Assembly: GCF_014698305.1 (NCBI RefSeq)
Contig: NZ_JACJST010000014.1
Coordinates: forward strand, 62,001 to 126,000
DNA length: 64,000 nt
Direction: 5' to 3'
Origin: Anabaena lutea FACHB-196
GTDB lineage: Bacteria; Cyanobacteriota; Cyanobacteriia; Cyanobacteriales; Nostocaceae
Shown: positions 24,839 to 34,064 of the stretch, piece by piece
How the letters are laid out: each line of letters begins with the position of its first letter
Position numbering within the stretch: the first letter of the stretch is position 1
The notes under the pieces: generated by a model
The model's input: the letters and a program-made list of their open reading frames with translations, nothing else
The model's database searches: none
Told to the model about the DNA's origin: nothing
Position numbers and translations under genes: made by a program

Positions 24839-25804
24839 CTAAGACGGTAATTTTTCTATTGGATAAGGTAAAGTCTTTGTTAACACGACTGGACGATTAG
24901 CACCAGTTGGCAGGAGATAAATTGATATACGAATATCACAATTTTTTGCATCTTCCGGCAAAGAAGGTCTTTGTGCTGTTGCTTGAAGTGAAATTTTACC
25001 AGAACCATCAATTATAATTTCGTGTGCTGTACTTTCAATTGTTAAAGAGCCAGGTTTAGTCATTCTTCCAATACTTATACCACCAGCAGGATTTAAACTA
25101 ATCCAATTAGACTCAAATGTTGGAATTCCAGAAATTTCAAACTCTACCCGACATAGATGAAATGGAATGATCACACGCTCCCTACTTTTAGGAACAATGT
25201 ACAACTCTGAATTTAACCGTAATTCATCGGGATAAGGATTTCCCAAGACATCTTTTCCAGCAATTGTTGCTGTCAGTTCGATGTGTCCAAGAATTTCAAT
25301 TTCCGGTAAAAGTTCGAGTGGAGCAAGTAATCGAATAAGATCAGAACGACGTGCGGATCTTATTGACGTATTTTCACGCCAAGGAACTTCAAGTTCAACA
25401 GAACCCCCTCCTGGAGAGCCATAAGCTTGATTTTTCACAACAAAAGGAGCGCGATCAGTTTCAAATAGCAAAGCTACAACCGTTTTATTATCAACAGGAA
25501 TGTTCAATGGAATCATTCTTGGAGCAAGCTCATTAAAAAATGACTCTACAGTAGGATACCAACTGGCGATATCAGCAGCATTAGCTCCAATAACACAATC
25601 AACACCTTTTTCTTCATCAACACCTATTAGCCAAAGTATATTCTCTCCTCGTGCAGCATTAGCATGACCCGCAATTCGACGAGCAGCCTTATATTCTTGT
25701 ATCCATTCTCGCTTTAGCTCAACCAAAAAATCTTCGTTAGGTTGACCACTTTTAACACAATCAATAACTCTCAATGCCCAACTTTCAATTTGTCTCGAAT
25801 TCAT
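24839..25804 (-). CDS. Protein with AlbA_2/Schlafen-like N-terminal domain
   Basis: The 321-residue protein starts MNSRQIESWALRVIDCVKSGQ and contains FLVELKREWIQEYKAARRIAGHANAARGE then NILWLIGVDEEKGV (about residues 30-75). This fits the AlbA_2 (Schlafen-type) nucleic-acid-binding domain pattern of ELK ... AARR ... hydrophobic strand with G-x-D-E. The C-terminal half is beta-rich with no motif I recognise. I use ATG 25804; a TTG at 25819 is the alternative. Such proteins occur in regulatory and defence settings, but nothing here fixes a role. Confidence 0.5.
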   Translation of the reverse strand: MNSRQIESWALRVIDCVKSGQPNEDFLVELKREWIQEYKAARRIAGHANAARGENILWLIGVDEEKGVDCVIGANAADIASWYPTVESFFNELAPRMIPLNIPVDNKTVVALLFETDRAPFVVKNQAYGSPGGGSVELEVPWRENTSIRSARRSDLIRLLAPLELLPEIEILGHIELTATIAGKDVLGNPYPDELRLNSELYIVPKSRERVIIPFHLCRVEFEISGIPTFESNWISLNPAGGISIGRMTKPGSLTIESTAHEIIIDGSGKISLQATAQRPSLPEDAKNCDIRISIYLLPTGANRPVVLTKTLPYPIEKLPS

Positions 25805-26008
25805 CTCACTCTCCAACAATACTCCATTAACAATTCAAAAAAATCTAATGCAAAATCAACCAATAAATTATAAATTATTTTACCTTATCAATAATATGAA
25901 AATAATCCATATTTGAAGACTATATTTCTAAATATTATCATAGAATACTTTTAAAATATCCTCTAACAATTCTCCAGCCGAGTTATCCTAGTTCTAAACC
26001 CCTTTCCC

Positions 26009-28237
26009 ATGCTCAATCCATTAGGTGTTGCAATTGGATTATTTATCATCACCCTGTTCACAACTTACTACCTTCTGCAACGACAAATAACTCAACGACA
26101 ACAAGCAGAAAATATCCTCCGACAGCAAACAGAAAGAGAACGTCTAGTTAGTCAAATAGCTAACCACATTCGCAAATCTCTGAATTTAGACGAAGTGCTA
26201 GTCACCACAGTTGCAGAGGTAAAACAGTTTCTCCAAGCTGACAGAGTGCTGATTTATCGGCTTTGGGAAGACGGAACCGGTAGCGCAATTACCGAAACCG
26301 TATCACCTGATTATCCTTGTATTTTGGGAGAAACATTTCCACCAGAAGTCTTTCCTAAAGAATATCATCAAGCCTACACTCAAGGAAAAACTAGCACTAT
26401 TACCGATATTAATAACGGTGATATTGAGCAGTGTTTGGCAGAATTTGTCAAACAGTTTGGTGTCAAAGCTAAATTGGTAGTTCCGATATTGCAGGAAGTT
26501 CGGGAAATTCTCCCCCATTCTCAACCTTATCTTTGGGGTTTGTTGATTGCTCACCAATGTAGTCATACCCGTGAATGGCAACCTTGGGAAGTTGAATTGA
26601 TGGTACAATTAGCCAATCAAGTTGCGATCGCAATTCAACAGTCAGAACTCTACGAACAATTACAAGAACTGAATATTGAACTAGAAAACCGAGTCCAACA
26701 ACGCACACAAGAACTGGCTAAGACCAATAATTCTTTACGAGCAGAAATTGTTGAACGCAAACGGACTGAAGTTGCTTTAAATCACACCAATCAAACCCTT
26801 CAATCTCTGATTGCTGCTTCACCCCGTGCTATTTTTACTTTAGATTTAAACAACAATGTCAAAATCTGGAATCCAGCAGCCGAAAGGATGTTTGGTTGGA
26901 CTGAAATAGAAGTATTAGATCAGCCTAATCCTATCATGTCTGAAGATTTGGAAGAATATAGAAAAATTAAACAAAATGTAGCTGAAGGTATCACACCGCC
27001 TAGCTTGGAAGTAAGTCGATATAAAAAAGACGGTTCATTAATTGATATTGTTTTCTCAGCCGCTCCCCTCCGCAACAGTATGGGAATAATTAGTGGTATA
27101 GTGGCAGTTGTCGCAGACATTACTGAACGGAAAAGAATTGGACAGGCTTTGCGACGCAGTGAAGAAAGATTTCGCTCACTAATCGAAAATGCTCTTGATG
27201 TGATTACAATTCTAGATACAGATGGAACTATTCATTATATTAGTCCATCGGTAGAAAAAGTTTTAGGTTATCAATCTGCTAATTTGATTAATCAAAATTT
27301 TTTTGCATCTATTCATCCTGATGATTTTGTGACAACTTGTTATCACATTACTAATGCAATTAAAAATCCAGATGTTCCCCTACCTGTAGAATTTCGCTAC
27401 TGTCACCAAGATGGTTCTTGGCGAACTTTAGAAGCCATTAGTCAGAAATTTGTCGATGATTCTGAACTGACGCGCATTGTTGTCAATTCTCGTGATATTA
27501 CCGAACGCAAACGATTAGAAGAAGTGCGGATAGCATTGGAGCGAGAAAAGGAATTAAGCGCCATGAAAATTCGGTTTTTCTCCATGGCATCCCATGAATT
27601 TCGGACACCATTAAGCGTTACTTTAGCTGCTGCCCAATTACTAGAAAATTCTCCCCATGCTTGGCAAGATGACCAAAAAAGAACTCGCAATTTACACCGC
27701 ATTCAAGATTCTGTAAAAAATATGGTGCAGCTTCTCGATGATATTTTAACTATCAATCGGGCAGAAACTGGTAACTTGGAATTTAACCCCAAATGGCTAG
27801 ATTTAGAACAATTTTGTCGTCAGTTTGTGGAAGAAATCCGTCTTAGTGATGCCTCTCAACATACACTCACTTTTATTTGTGAAGGCAACTGGGAACAGGC
27901 ATATTTAGATGAAAAGTTATTGCGCTCAATATTAGGAAATCTGTTATCAAATGCCATTAAATATTCACCAGAAAATACTCAAGTTGATTTTTATCTCATC
28001 TTTGAGGAAAGGGAAGTAATAATTAAAATTTGTGATCAAGGAATTGGCATTCCCACAAATGACCAAAATGAATTATTTGAACCATTTCATCGAGGTAAAA
28101 ATGTCCGTAATATTCCCGGTACAGGATTAGGTTTAGTGGTTGTGAAAAAATGCGTAGATTTACACGGAGGTAGTTTGAAAATTGTCAGTGAGTCCGGTAA
28201 TGGTACAACTGTTACTGTGATATTGCCTCTGATATAA
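26009..28237 (+). CDS. GAF-PAS-PAS sensor histidine kinase
   Basis: The 742-residue protein has an N-terminal membrane helix (residues 5-23) and a phytochrome-related GAF domain (about 45-215; EYHQAYTQGK, CLAEFVKQFGVKAKLVVPI, LWGLLIAHQC). A coiled coil (215-260) and two PAS domains with ITERKR ends (about 262-375 and 385-505) follow. The HisKA domain has phospho-acceptor H529 in MASHEFRTPLS and the HATPase domain has NAIKYSPENT, DQGIGI and GTGLGLVV. The GAF has a Cys at the canonical bilin position, but Leu follows instead of His. It could be paired with the orphan OmpR regulator at 20022 across the pec operon; this is inference. Confidence 0.9.
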   Translation: MLNPLGVAIGLFIITLFTTYYLLQRQITQRQQAENILRQQTERERLVSQIANHIRKSLNLDEVLVTTVAEVKQFLQADRVLIYRLWEDGTGSAITETVSPDYPCILGETFPPEVFPKEYHQAYTQGKTSTITDINNGDIEQCLAEFVKQFGVKAKLVVPILQEVREILPHSQPYLWGLLIAHQCSHTREWQPWEVELMVQLANQVAIAIQQSELYEQLQELNIELENRVQQRTQELAKTNNSLRAEIVERKRTEVALNHTNQTLQSLIAASPRAIFTLDLNNNVKIWNPAAERMFGWTEIEVLDQPNPIMSEDLEEYRKIKQNVAEGITPPSLEVSRYKKDGSLIDIVFSAAPLRNSMGIISGIVAVVADITERKRIGQALRRSEERFRSLIENALDVITILDTDGTIHYISPSVEKVLGYQSANLINQNFFASIHPDDFVTTCYHITNAIKNPDVPLPVEFRYCHQDGSWRTLEAISQKFVDDSELTRIVVNSRDITERKRLEEVRIALEREKELSAMKIRFFSMASHEFRTPLSVTLAAAQLLENSPHAWQDDQKRTRNLHRIQDSVKNMVQLLDDILTINRAETGNLEFNPKWLDLEQFCRQFVEEIRLSDASQHTLTFICEGNWEQAYLDEKLLRSILGNLLSNAIKYSPENTQVDFYLIFEEREVIIKICDQGIGIPTNDQNELFEPFHRGKNVRNIPGTGLGLVVVKKCVDLHGGSLKIVSESGNGTTVTVILPLI

Positions 28238-28247
28238 ATAATCTGCG

Positions 28248-28428
28248 TTCAGAGGGAACTCTTAACGGGCAACTCTTAACAGAAAAAACTCATGTTTAAA
28301 AACATGAGATTGAAATAATGACCGGAGGCGGAGCGGCTCCGCACTGTTTTTTTGACTGAGCTTTAAACTCATAACTAAAGTTTCTTATCTATTCCCTATT
28401 CCCTATTCCCTGTTCCCTTTTTTTGTAA
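28248..28428 (+). repeat. Dispersed repeat C, copy 2, with a 20-bp palindromic insert
   Basis: This segment matches the reverse complement of 2314-2467 over its length, including the CTCATGTTTAAAAACATGAG hairpin and TTCCC-type heptamers. Relative to copy 1 it has about 20 extra bases at 28322-28341 around the palindrome GCGGAGC-G-GCTCCGC. Its hairpin has the T-tract on the minus strand, so here it serves as a terminator for the sulfite reductase gene. Confidence 0.8.
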
Positions 28429-28434
28429 ATATAA

Positions 28435-28451
28435 GGTGGGCATTGCCCACC
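28435..28451. terminator. GC-rich palindrome GGTGGGCATTGCCCACC
   Basis: A perfect 8-bp inverted repeat with a one-base centre lies 7 bp beyond the sulfite reductase stop and downstream of the convergent kinase gene. The same sequence type is found at 3472 and 55841. Confidence 0.5.
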
Positions 28452-28458
28452 CTACTGA

Positions 28459-30372
28459 CTACAGACCTTGGAAATACTTATCTAAAGCCTCATGTACCAA
28501 ATCAGTCATAGGCCGATCTTGTTTTTCAGCCGTTTCTTTCAGATGTAAATAAACATCATCCCGTAAGCTGACCCGATGACGTGATTTACCGCTACTGGTA
28601 GGAGTTCCAGGTGTATAGGTATTTGAAAATTCGCGGATAGCATCAAAACCGATTCTGTCGCAAAAATCACCAAAACCTTCTTTACCTTTCCGTGACTTCT
28701 TAAAAAAGACAAAAATCGGCTCTAAGAAGCTTTCTATATCATTGTCGTGCAGCTTTTCAATGATAGGTTGCGCCAAGCGTGTTTGATCTGGTGAACCACC
28801 TAACCAAACTTGGTAAGATTCTGGTGCGCTACCCACAAAACCTAATTCTGCCATATAAGGACGAGCGCAACCGTTAGGGCAACCAGTCATCCTGACCACA
28901 AAATGGTCTTTTTGTAAACCCAGCTTATCTAATAAAGCGCGGATTCTTTCTAAAATTCCGGGAATTGCTCTTTCTGATTCTGTAATGGCTAAACCGCAGG
29001 TAGGTAAGGCCGGACAAGCCATAGCATACCGTGTTAAGGGTTCAATTTTACCAGGGTCAGAGACAACGCCGCGAATGTCTAAAATTTCTTGAATTGCTTC
29101 TTTGTTCTCTGGTGCAATGTCGTAAAAAATGACGTTGTGGTTGCCTGTGAGACGAATTGGTAAGTTAAATCTTTCCACAATTTCCCGCAAAGCGGTTTTG
29201 AGTTGGAAGGAACCTTCGTCTTTTACCCGACCATTATCGATGGAAATCCCTAAAAATAGCTTACCGTCACCTTGTTCATTCCAACCCAGAAAGTCTTGAT
29301 ATTTGAATTTGGGTAGGGTTTTGAAAGGTTCGACTGCTTTACCAAAGTATTCTTCGACTTGAGTACGGAATTTGTCCACACCCCAGTCATTGATTAAATA
29401 TTTTAATCTAGCGTGACGACGGTCAGTGCGATCGCCATAATCTCTTTGAGTGGCAACAATGGCTTTGACGATATCATAAACATCATCTTTGGCTACATAG
29501 CATATAGGATCGGCTACTCTAGCAAAGGTTTCTTCCTTATTGTGGGTTCTTCCCAAACCACCACCCGCAAAAACATTAAAACCTTGGAGTTCACCTTTTT
29601 TATTGGTAATCACTACCAAAGTCAAATCTTGGGAATACAAATCAACGGAATTATCACCTGGAACCGTGACGCAAACTTTAAATTTGCGGGGCATATAGTG
29701 AGTACCATAGATTGGTTCCTCATTGTCATGAACAATTGTGCCATTACCATTCCGATGTCTAGCAGCTTTGACATCTGGGTGTTCTTCGGCACTAATGGCC
29801 TTTTCCCCATCTAGCCAAATTTCATAATAAGCCCCGGTTTGGGGGGAGAGCAAATCAGCGATATTTTGGGCATATTCCCAAGCATACTGATATTCTGGGC
29901 GATTTTTAAATGGGGCTGGGGGAGCCATGACGTTGCGGTTGATGTCACCACAAGCACCCAAGGTTGAACCTAGATTTTTGACAATTGTAGCGATCGCATT
30001 CTTGAGATTCTTTTTGAGAATACCATGTAGCTGAAAACCTTGGCGGGTAGTAGCTCTTAACGTATGATTACCATATTCATCCGCCAGCTTATCTAAAGCC
30101 AAATAAAGCTCAGGAGGTACATACCCACCCGGATTTTTTGTCCTCAGCATCATTTGGTAATCTTTTTCTTGTCCCTTAGCACGGTTATCACGGTTATCCT
30201 GTTGATAAGATCCGTGAAACTTCAGAATTTGTATGGCATCTTCACTAAAATGAGTTGTATCCTGAAGTATCTCAGTGGCTACAGGTTCACGCAAAAAGTT
30301 ACTATTTTCTTTGATACCTTCTACTTTGGAAGGCTTGCGGTTTGTGAGAGAGGAAGCAGCAGAGTTAACCAT
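28459..30372 (-). CDS. Ferredoxin-dependent sulfite reductase with RHH-like tail
   Basis: The 637-residue enzyme should reduce sulfite to sulfide with six electrons from ferredoxin, using siroheme and a [4Fe-4S] cluster. It shows two nitrite/sulfite reductase repeats ([24 protein letters not shown]) and the cluster ligands in CPALPTC and CPNGC of [19 protein letters not shown]. The last ~43 residues, [20 protein letters not shown] then [15 protein letters not shown], look like a ribbon-helix-helix DNA-binding unit. I use ATG 30372; a TTG at 30393 would add seven residues. A perfect 14-bp palindrome lies 80 bp upstream. Confidence 0.93.
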   Translation of the reverse strand: MVNSAASSLTNRKPSKVEGIKENSNFLREPVATEILQDTTHFSEDAIQILKFHGSYQQDNRDNRAKGQEKDYQMMLRTKNPGGYVPPELYLALDKLADEYGNHTLRATTRQGFQLHGILKKNLKNAIATIVKNLGSTLGACGDINRNVMAPPAPFKNRPEYQYAWEYAQNIADLLSPQTGAYYEIWLDGEKAISAEEHPDVKAARHRNGNGTIVHDNEEPIYGTHYMPRKFKVCVTVPGDNSVDLYSQDLTLVVITNKKGELQGFNVFAGGGLGRTHNKEETFARVADPICYVAKDDVYDIVKAIVATQRDYGDRTDRRHARLKYLINDWGVDKFRTQVEEYFGKAVEPFKTLPKFKYQDFLGWNEQGDGKLFLGISIDNGRVKDEGSFQLKTALREIVERFNLPIRLTGNHNVIFYDIAPENKEAIQEILDIRGVVSDPGKIEPLTRYAMACPALPTCGLAITESERAIPGILERIRALLDKLGLQKDHFVVRMTGCPNGCARPYMAELGFVGSAPESYQVWLGGSPDQTRLAQPIIEKLHDNDIESFLEPIFVFFKKSRKGKEGFGDFCDRIGFDAIREFSNTYTPGTPTSSGKSRHRVSLRDDVYLHLKETAEKQDRPMTDLVHEALDKYFQGL

Positions 30373-30451
30373 TTCAGTAGTTATGTTTGTCAATAATGCA
30401 TCAGTTTGAGCCGAATTAGCAATTTTACAGTACCTGTTCAGCTATTAAAAC

Positions 30452-30465
30452 ACCGAAATTTCGGT
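30452..30465. promoter_or_regulatory. Candidate operator ACCGAAATTTCGGT upstream of sulfite reductase
   Basis: This is a perfect 14-bp palindrome about 80 bp before the sulfite reductase ATG, in a 362-bp gene-free stretch (30373-30734). It is a plausible binding site for a dimeric regulator. I cannot name the factor. Confidence 0.4.
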
Positions 30466-30734
30466 CGTAATTATGAAGAATAATTTTATCTTAACACGGT
30501 AAAATGCTGGCTTTATCAGTGATTAAACACTGCATAAAACCAGCATTGGCAGTAAATAGGTGCAATTAACCACGACATAGTTTTGTTCTAGCTTGTTGAC
30601 ATATTCATATATCGGTCATTAATGTCAACAGCGGCGATCAAATGGAATTGCACCAGCTTACTGAAATTATTGTATTAGTCTCATCTGCCAATTTTCTTCC
30701 TCCGTCAGACAAAGTTAGCAATCCAGGTAACTTT

Positions 30735-31271
30735 CTACTTAAAGCTATAACCAATACCACCATTGATGCTAACAGCGGAAGCATCACTATTTTGGTAAGC
30801 ACCCAGTCCAACTTTGGCGTTTGTGTAGATCAGGAAGTTTTTTCCTACTTCTGATTCCACACCAGCACCTACAACGACAGAATCTCTGTTACCCAAAGGT
30901 GTAGGTTTGCCATCTTTTTCTACAAAAGAATAACCACCAGTAATAAAGGCATTTGTTTTATTAGCAATAGGAACGTCTACAGAAACTTCGGGGATGATAG
31001 CAGTTGTTTCATCGCTCCAGAGGACATTACCACGGGCTGAGAATGGAGTATTGCCCAACTTCACCCGGCCTGTGATATTACCACCCAAGGTAGCAGCATC
31101 GCCGCTTTTTCCGCCATTGGTAACACCAGCAGCCACACCCGCACCAACATAACTAGCATCAGTACCCTTTTGTGTTTCGGCAGATGCTTTACCAGCGGTG
31201 AAAAATACAGGAGTAATTACTAAGGTAGATAAGGCAGAAATAGCGACTAAAGACTTGAGTAAGCTTTTCAT
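30735..31271 (-). CDS. Small outer-membrane beta-barrel protein
   Basis: The 178-residue protein has a signal peptide (MKSLLKSLVAISALSTLVITPVFF would be the hydrophobic part, with cleavage after KASA near residue 30). Alternating strands separated by short turns follow (GAGVAAGVTNGG, GGNITGRVKLG, FITGGYSFVEKDGK, VVVGAGVESEVG, SINGGIGYSFK). The final aromatic-containing strand is the usual barrel-assembly signal. About eight strands are expected, so it is probably a small OmpA/OmpW-size barrel in the outer membrane. The function is unknown. It is monocistronic. Confidence 0.75.
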   Translation of the reverse strand: MKSLLKSLVAISALSTLVITPVFFTAGKASAETQKGTDASYVGAGVAAGVTNGGKSGDAATLGGNITGRVKLGNTPFSARGNVLWSDETTAIIPEVSVDVPIANKTNAFITGGYSFVEKDGKPTPLGNRDSVVVGAGVESEVGKNFLIYTNAKVGLGAYQNSDASAVSINGGIGYSFK

Positions 31272-31638
31272 AATTTTCACCAAATTTTAGAAGTTTTACT
31301 GTTAAATTACAGGTCGAATATCTGACAAAAATGTTCCAGATAATTTTTATATTTGCTGAAATCCTGGTTGCCATTGATGCAATCTATTGAGGATTAAGTG
31401 AGTCAGCAAATTTTTGCCCCCGTAGTTATAATTGCACAGCGATATCCTCTAATTCCAGATTTTAAATTTAAGTTTTGAAAATTTTGATTGAAATTGAATT
31501 ATGGTAAAGTCTGCAAAAACATAATCGGGTTTGATGGGTGTATGTGTTGGTGATGCCCTGGGTGTGCCTGTAGAGTTCCCCGAAGAGGACGCGAGGATGG
31601 GGTGATGGGGTGACGCGGAGATGGGGAGATGGGGGGAT
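31272..31638. other. Intergenic stretch with G-rich tandem repeats
   Basis: I see no gene. The first 230 bases should contain the promoter of the minus-strand outer-membrane protein gene. From about 31590 the sequence becomes irregular tandem GGGGATGGGGTGATG-type repeats, which continue after element B (31859-31990). The second repeat block is the insertion target of that element. Confidence 0.6.
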
Positions 31639-31858
31639 CTGACAAGGGTAGGTTTTTAATATTATCTGTTAAGGCAGGACTAGGAAGACAAGGAGGGAAA
31701 GTAGACAAGGAAGATTTTCTCCGCACAATGGTCTTTTGACGGACTGTTCTTGTTACCAAGAGAATATGATTTTGTACGGTTTTCCTCCCTTGTCCACTGT
31801 CCTTCCTTGTCCACCAAGTCTAGCCCTCACGACAATGTAAAATACCTACCCTTGTGAG
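31639..31858 (+). mobile_element. MITE-like palindromic element B, copy 2
   Basis: This 220-bp copy has the ends CTGACAAGGG and CCCTTGTGAG and is flanked on both sides by the exact 11-bp sequence GATGGGGGGAT (31628-31638 and 31859-31869). It is nearly identical to copy 1 apart from about 13 extra bases near its centre (around 31737-31749). It sits in G-rich tandem repeats. Confidence 0.9.
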
Positions 31859-32033
31859 GATGGGGGGATGGGGAGATGCGGTGAGAAAGAGAGATTGTCT
31901 TCTGACAGTCAACTCTTTCCCCCTATCCCCGTGTCTTCTTTTCCCATATCTCCGCGTCCCCGTGTCTCAGTGTCTCCGTGTCCTCTTGTCCCTGCCCCCT
32001 GCACCCTACCCCAGAGAGCGATTTACATCCACC

Positions 32034-33038
32034 TTAAAGCAGCGACAGAGAGTAAACCTGACCATCAATCAACAGTCGAGTGATGCCTTTGGCTTGTAGA
32101 TGAGTACTAGCCTTATGTAGCATTCTACTGTCAGGAACTTTAATCACGCGATCGCGCTTGGTAGAAAAGCGCTTGGCTACTCGGTGATTATCAAATACTG
32201 GCAGTGTTTTTTGTTGAGTTTCAATGGTGGGAATGGGACCCAGGTCGCCAAAATCCTTAAGTGGTCTGGTAATTAATTCTGCCGAGCGGTCAATTACCAA
32301 GTAACAAGTTTTTGGCAAATGCGCCACTGACAATGGTAAAACTTGAACTGGTGCTTCCCCTGGTCGGCGTTTGGCCACTAAGGGTTGTACTTCCTCAAAG
32401 TCTTCATCCTCAAAGTCCTCCTCATCGTCGTACAAATCTTCATCTAAATCGTCCAAATCATCAGACTCATCTAGCAAGTCCTCGTCGAAGATATCATCTA
32501 TGGCGGTTACTACTGGATGTTCATTGTCTAGAACTAGTCGAGTGGGTAGACTGGGAATTTCTAGGGGCTTGGGTTCTGACAACTTGTGTCTGACGATTTC
32601 TATTTCCTTGACTACTGGTTTAGGTTTTTCCACCGCTGAGGAGCGTGTTTTTACCCTTCTAATAGCCGGAATTGGTGGAGTTTCCAAATCGGACTGAGAT
32701 ACTTCTTCTATTGCTGGCTGTTGTGGTTCAACCTTGGGAAACTCCAAACTAGGGCTGTGGCTGCTGAATGGTTCTGTTTCTAGCTGTGGTTGACTCAATA
32801 GAGGTAACTGCTCATAGCTTACCTGCGCTCTGCCTTCAGGGGTTCTAGCAGCGCGTTTTAAAGAAACGAGGTATTCGTACTCTTCTTCTGGTAAAGTACT
32901 CTTGAGCAGTCGGCTAATTGTTGAGTTGCTGACACCATAGCGATCTGCCAGAGTCGAGGTTGTTTGGGCAGTCTCTCTATATAACTTGAGAATTTCTTGT
33001 TTGTCGGAATCTGTTAATTTTCTCACGGTAGACACCAA
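32034..33038 (-). CDS. HTH protein with long acidic linker, unknown function
   Basis: The 334-residue protein begins with a helix-turn-helix of the transposase/IS3-OrfA kind (residues 5-45; DKQEILKLYRE, LADRYGVSNSTISRLLKS). A Pro/Glu-rich stretch and an extremely acidic segment at about 180-220 (EDLLDESDDLDDLDEDLYDDEEDFEDED) follow, then a C-terminal folded domain ending in TRLLIDGQVYSLSLL. It may be a domesticated transposase-derived DNA-binding protein or a nucleoid-associated factor. The stop lies among repeats. The gene follows the membrane-protein gene by 6 bp, so the two form an operon. Confidence 0.75.
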   Translation of the reverse strand: MVSTVRKLTDSDKQEILKLYRETAQTTSTLADRYGVSNSTISRLLKSTLPEEEYEYLVSLKRAARTPEGRAQVSYEQLPLLSQPQLETEPFSSHSPSLEFPKVEPQQPAIEEVSQSDLETPPIPAIRRVKTRSSAVEKPKPVVKEIEIVRHKLSEPKPLEIPSLPTRLVLDNEHPVVTAIDDIFDEDLLDESDDLDDLDEDLYDDEEDFEDEDFEEVQPLVAKRRPGEAPVQVLPLSVAHLPKTCYLVIDRSAELITRPLKDFGDLGPIPTIETQQKTLPVFDNHRVAKRFSTKRDRVIKVPDSRMLHKASTHLQAKGITRLLIDGQVYSLSLL

Positions 33039-33044
33039 AATTTG

Positions 33045-33923
33045 TTAAGTTCGTTTGCGTCCACTGGTACGTCGCTTGAGGCTCAATGATGCTTCGTATT
33101 CTAAAGCAGCGCCCATACCAAATAAAACTCCACTAAAGACCCAAAATACTTCTAGTATGTCTCCACTTTGGTAATCGGGAAGATAATTAGTGGCGTATTT
33201 AAACCACATATCTGCAATGTATAGCGAAAATGCTGCCGCTGCAATCATTCTCCAGGAGAGAGAAACTTTTCCTCCCCAAAAAGCCAGCAGCATAATCGTG
33301 GCGATAATTAACAGCAGCAAATCACTAACTACATAAAACCAATTGAGAACAAAGGCTAGTTGCTGAACAATTGCATCTAGTTCTACTGAGGGAGCTTTTG
33401 TTTGCTGAGAAATCCACCAGGCGACAAAACTGCCTATCCCTGCAACTGACGCGACAATTAGCCACTGCCATTGTTCTAGATGAATTCGCCGGGAGAACAA
33501 AGCTAAAGCCATACCTATGCCCAGAAACAGATAACTCAGTACAAAAAACACATCCCCTAGAGATACTTCCGGGTCTTGTCCTAAGATTACTTCTACATAA
33601 CCGAAAAATATTCCTCCGATGCAATAAGCAACCATACCTAGCCCAATTAAGAGCCATACCTTGCGACTACTGACAATTTGGCTACTCTGCCAGTTTCTTA
33701 AGCATAAAACACCTGCACCCAAGTAAGCGGCAGCTTCAAAAATATTTGTCCCCACTACATACCAATCTTCACGAATTTCTGTGCCATTTTGTCCGGGGAT
33801 TTTGGCACTAAACAACAAAAAGAATAGCAGCGCTAGTAAAGCCCAGCCCATGCTAATCAAGATGATGTTTTGAGTAGTAAAAATGGACTTAGAACGGTAT
33901 GAATTGTTGTAAGAGTTACTCAT
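33045..33923 (-). CDS. Multi-pass membrane protein, unknown function
   Basis: The 292-residue protein has about eight to nine hydrophobic segments between residues 22 and 275, with a hydrophilic basic tail (SLKRRTSGRKRT). Landmarks are GYVEVILGQDPEVSLGDVFF and IADMWFKYATNYLPDYQSGDILEVFW. The layout resembles the membrane-sensor modules found at the N-terminus of some signalling proteins, but no output domain is attached. The HTH gene 6 bp downstream could supply the output side; this is inference. ATG 33923 is preferred over a TTG nine bases upstream. Confidence 0.7.
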   Translation of the reverse strand: MSNSYNNSYRSKSIFTTQNIILISMGWALLALLFFLLFSAKIPGQNGTEIREDWYVVGTNIFEAAAYLGAGVLCLRNWQSSQIVSSRKVWLLIGLGMVAYCIGGIFFGYVEVILGQDPEVSLGDVFFVLSYLFLGIGMALALFSRRIHLEQWQWLIVASVAGIGSFVAWWISQQTKAPSVELDAIVQQLAFVLNWFYVVSDLLLLIIATIMLLAFWGGKVSLSWRMIAAAAFSLYIADMWFKYATNYLPDYQSGDILEVFWVFSGVLFGMGAALEYEASLSLKRRTSGRKRT

Positions 33924-34064
33924 AGGTCTCAACTAGGTAAATGCACTGTAGCAGTATTTTTGGCGCAATTGATTATGTGGTCAGGAGTTGACCTATCAGG
34001 CATCACACAATTTAACACCGAAGGCAAGTGCTAATGGACGGTTCGTAATCAAATAATATCCATG

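Noticed and set aside
31499-32099. Several short frames around element B copy 2
   Set aside because: They consist of translated repeat DNA with low-complexity Pro/Ser composition and overlap each other on both strands.
32312-32697. Ser/Lys-rich frame opposite the HTH protein gene
   Set aside because: It is the antisense of the acidic linker (Asp/Glu codons read as Ser-rich), not an independent gene.
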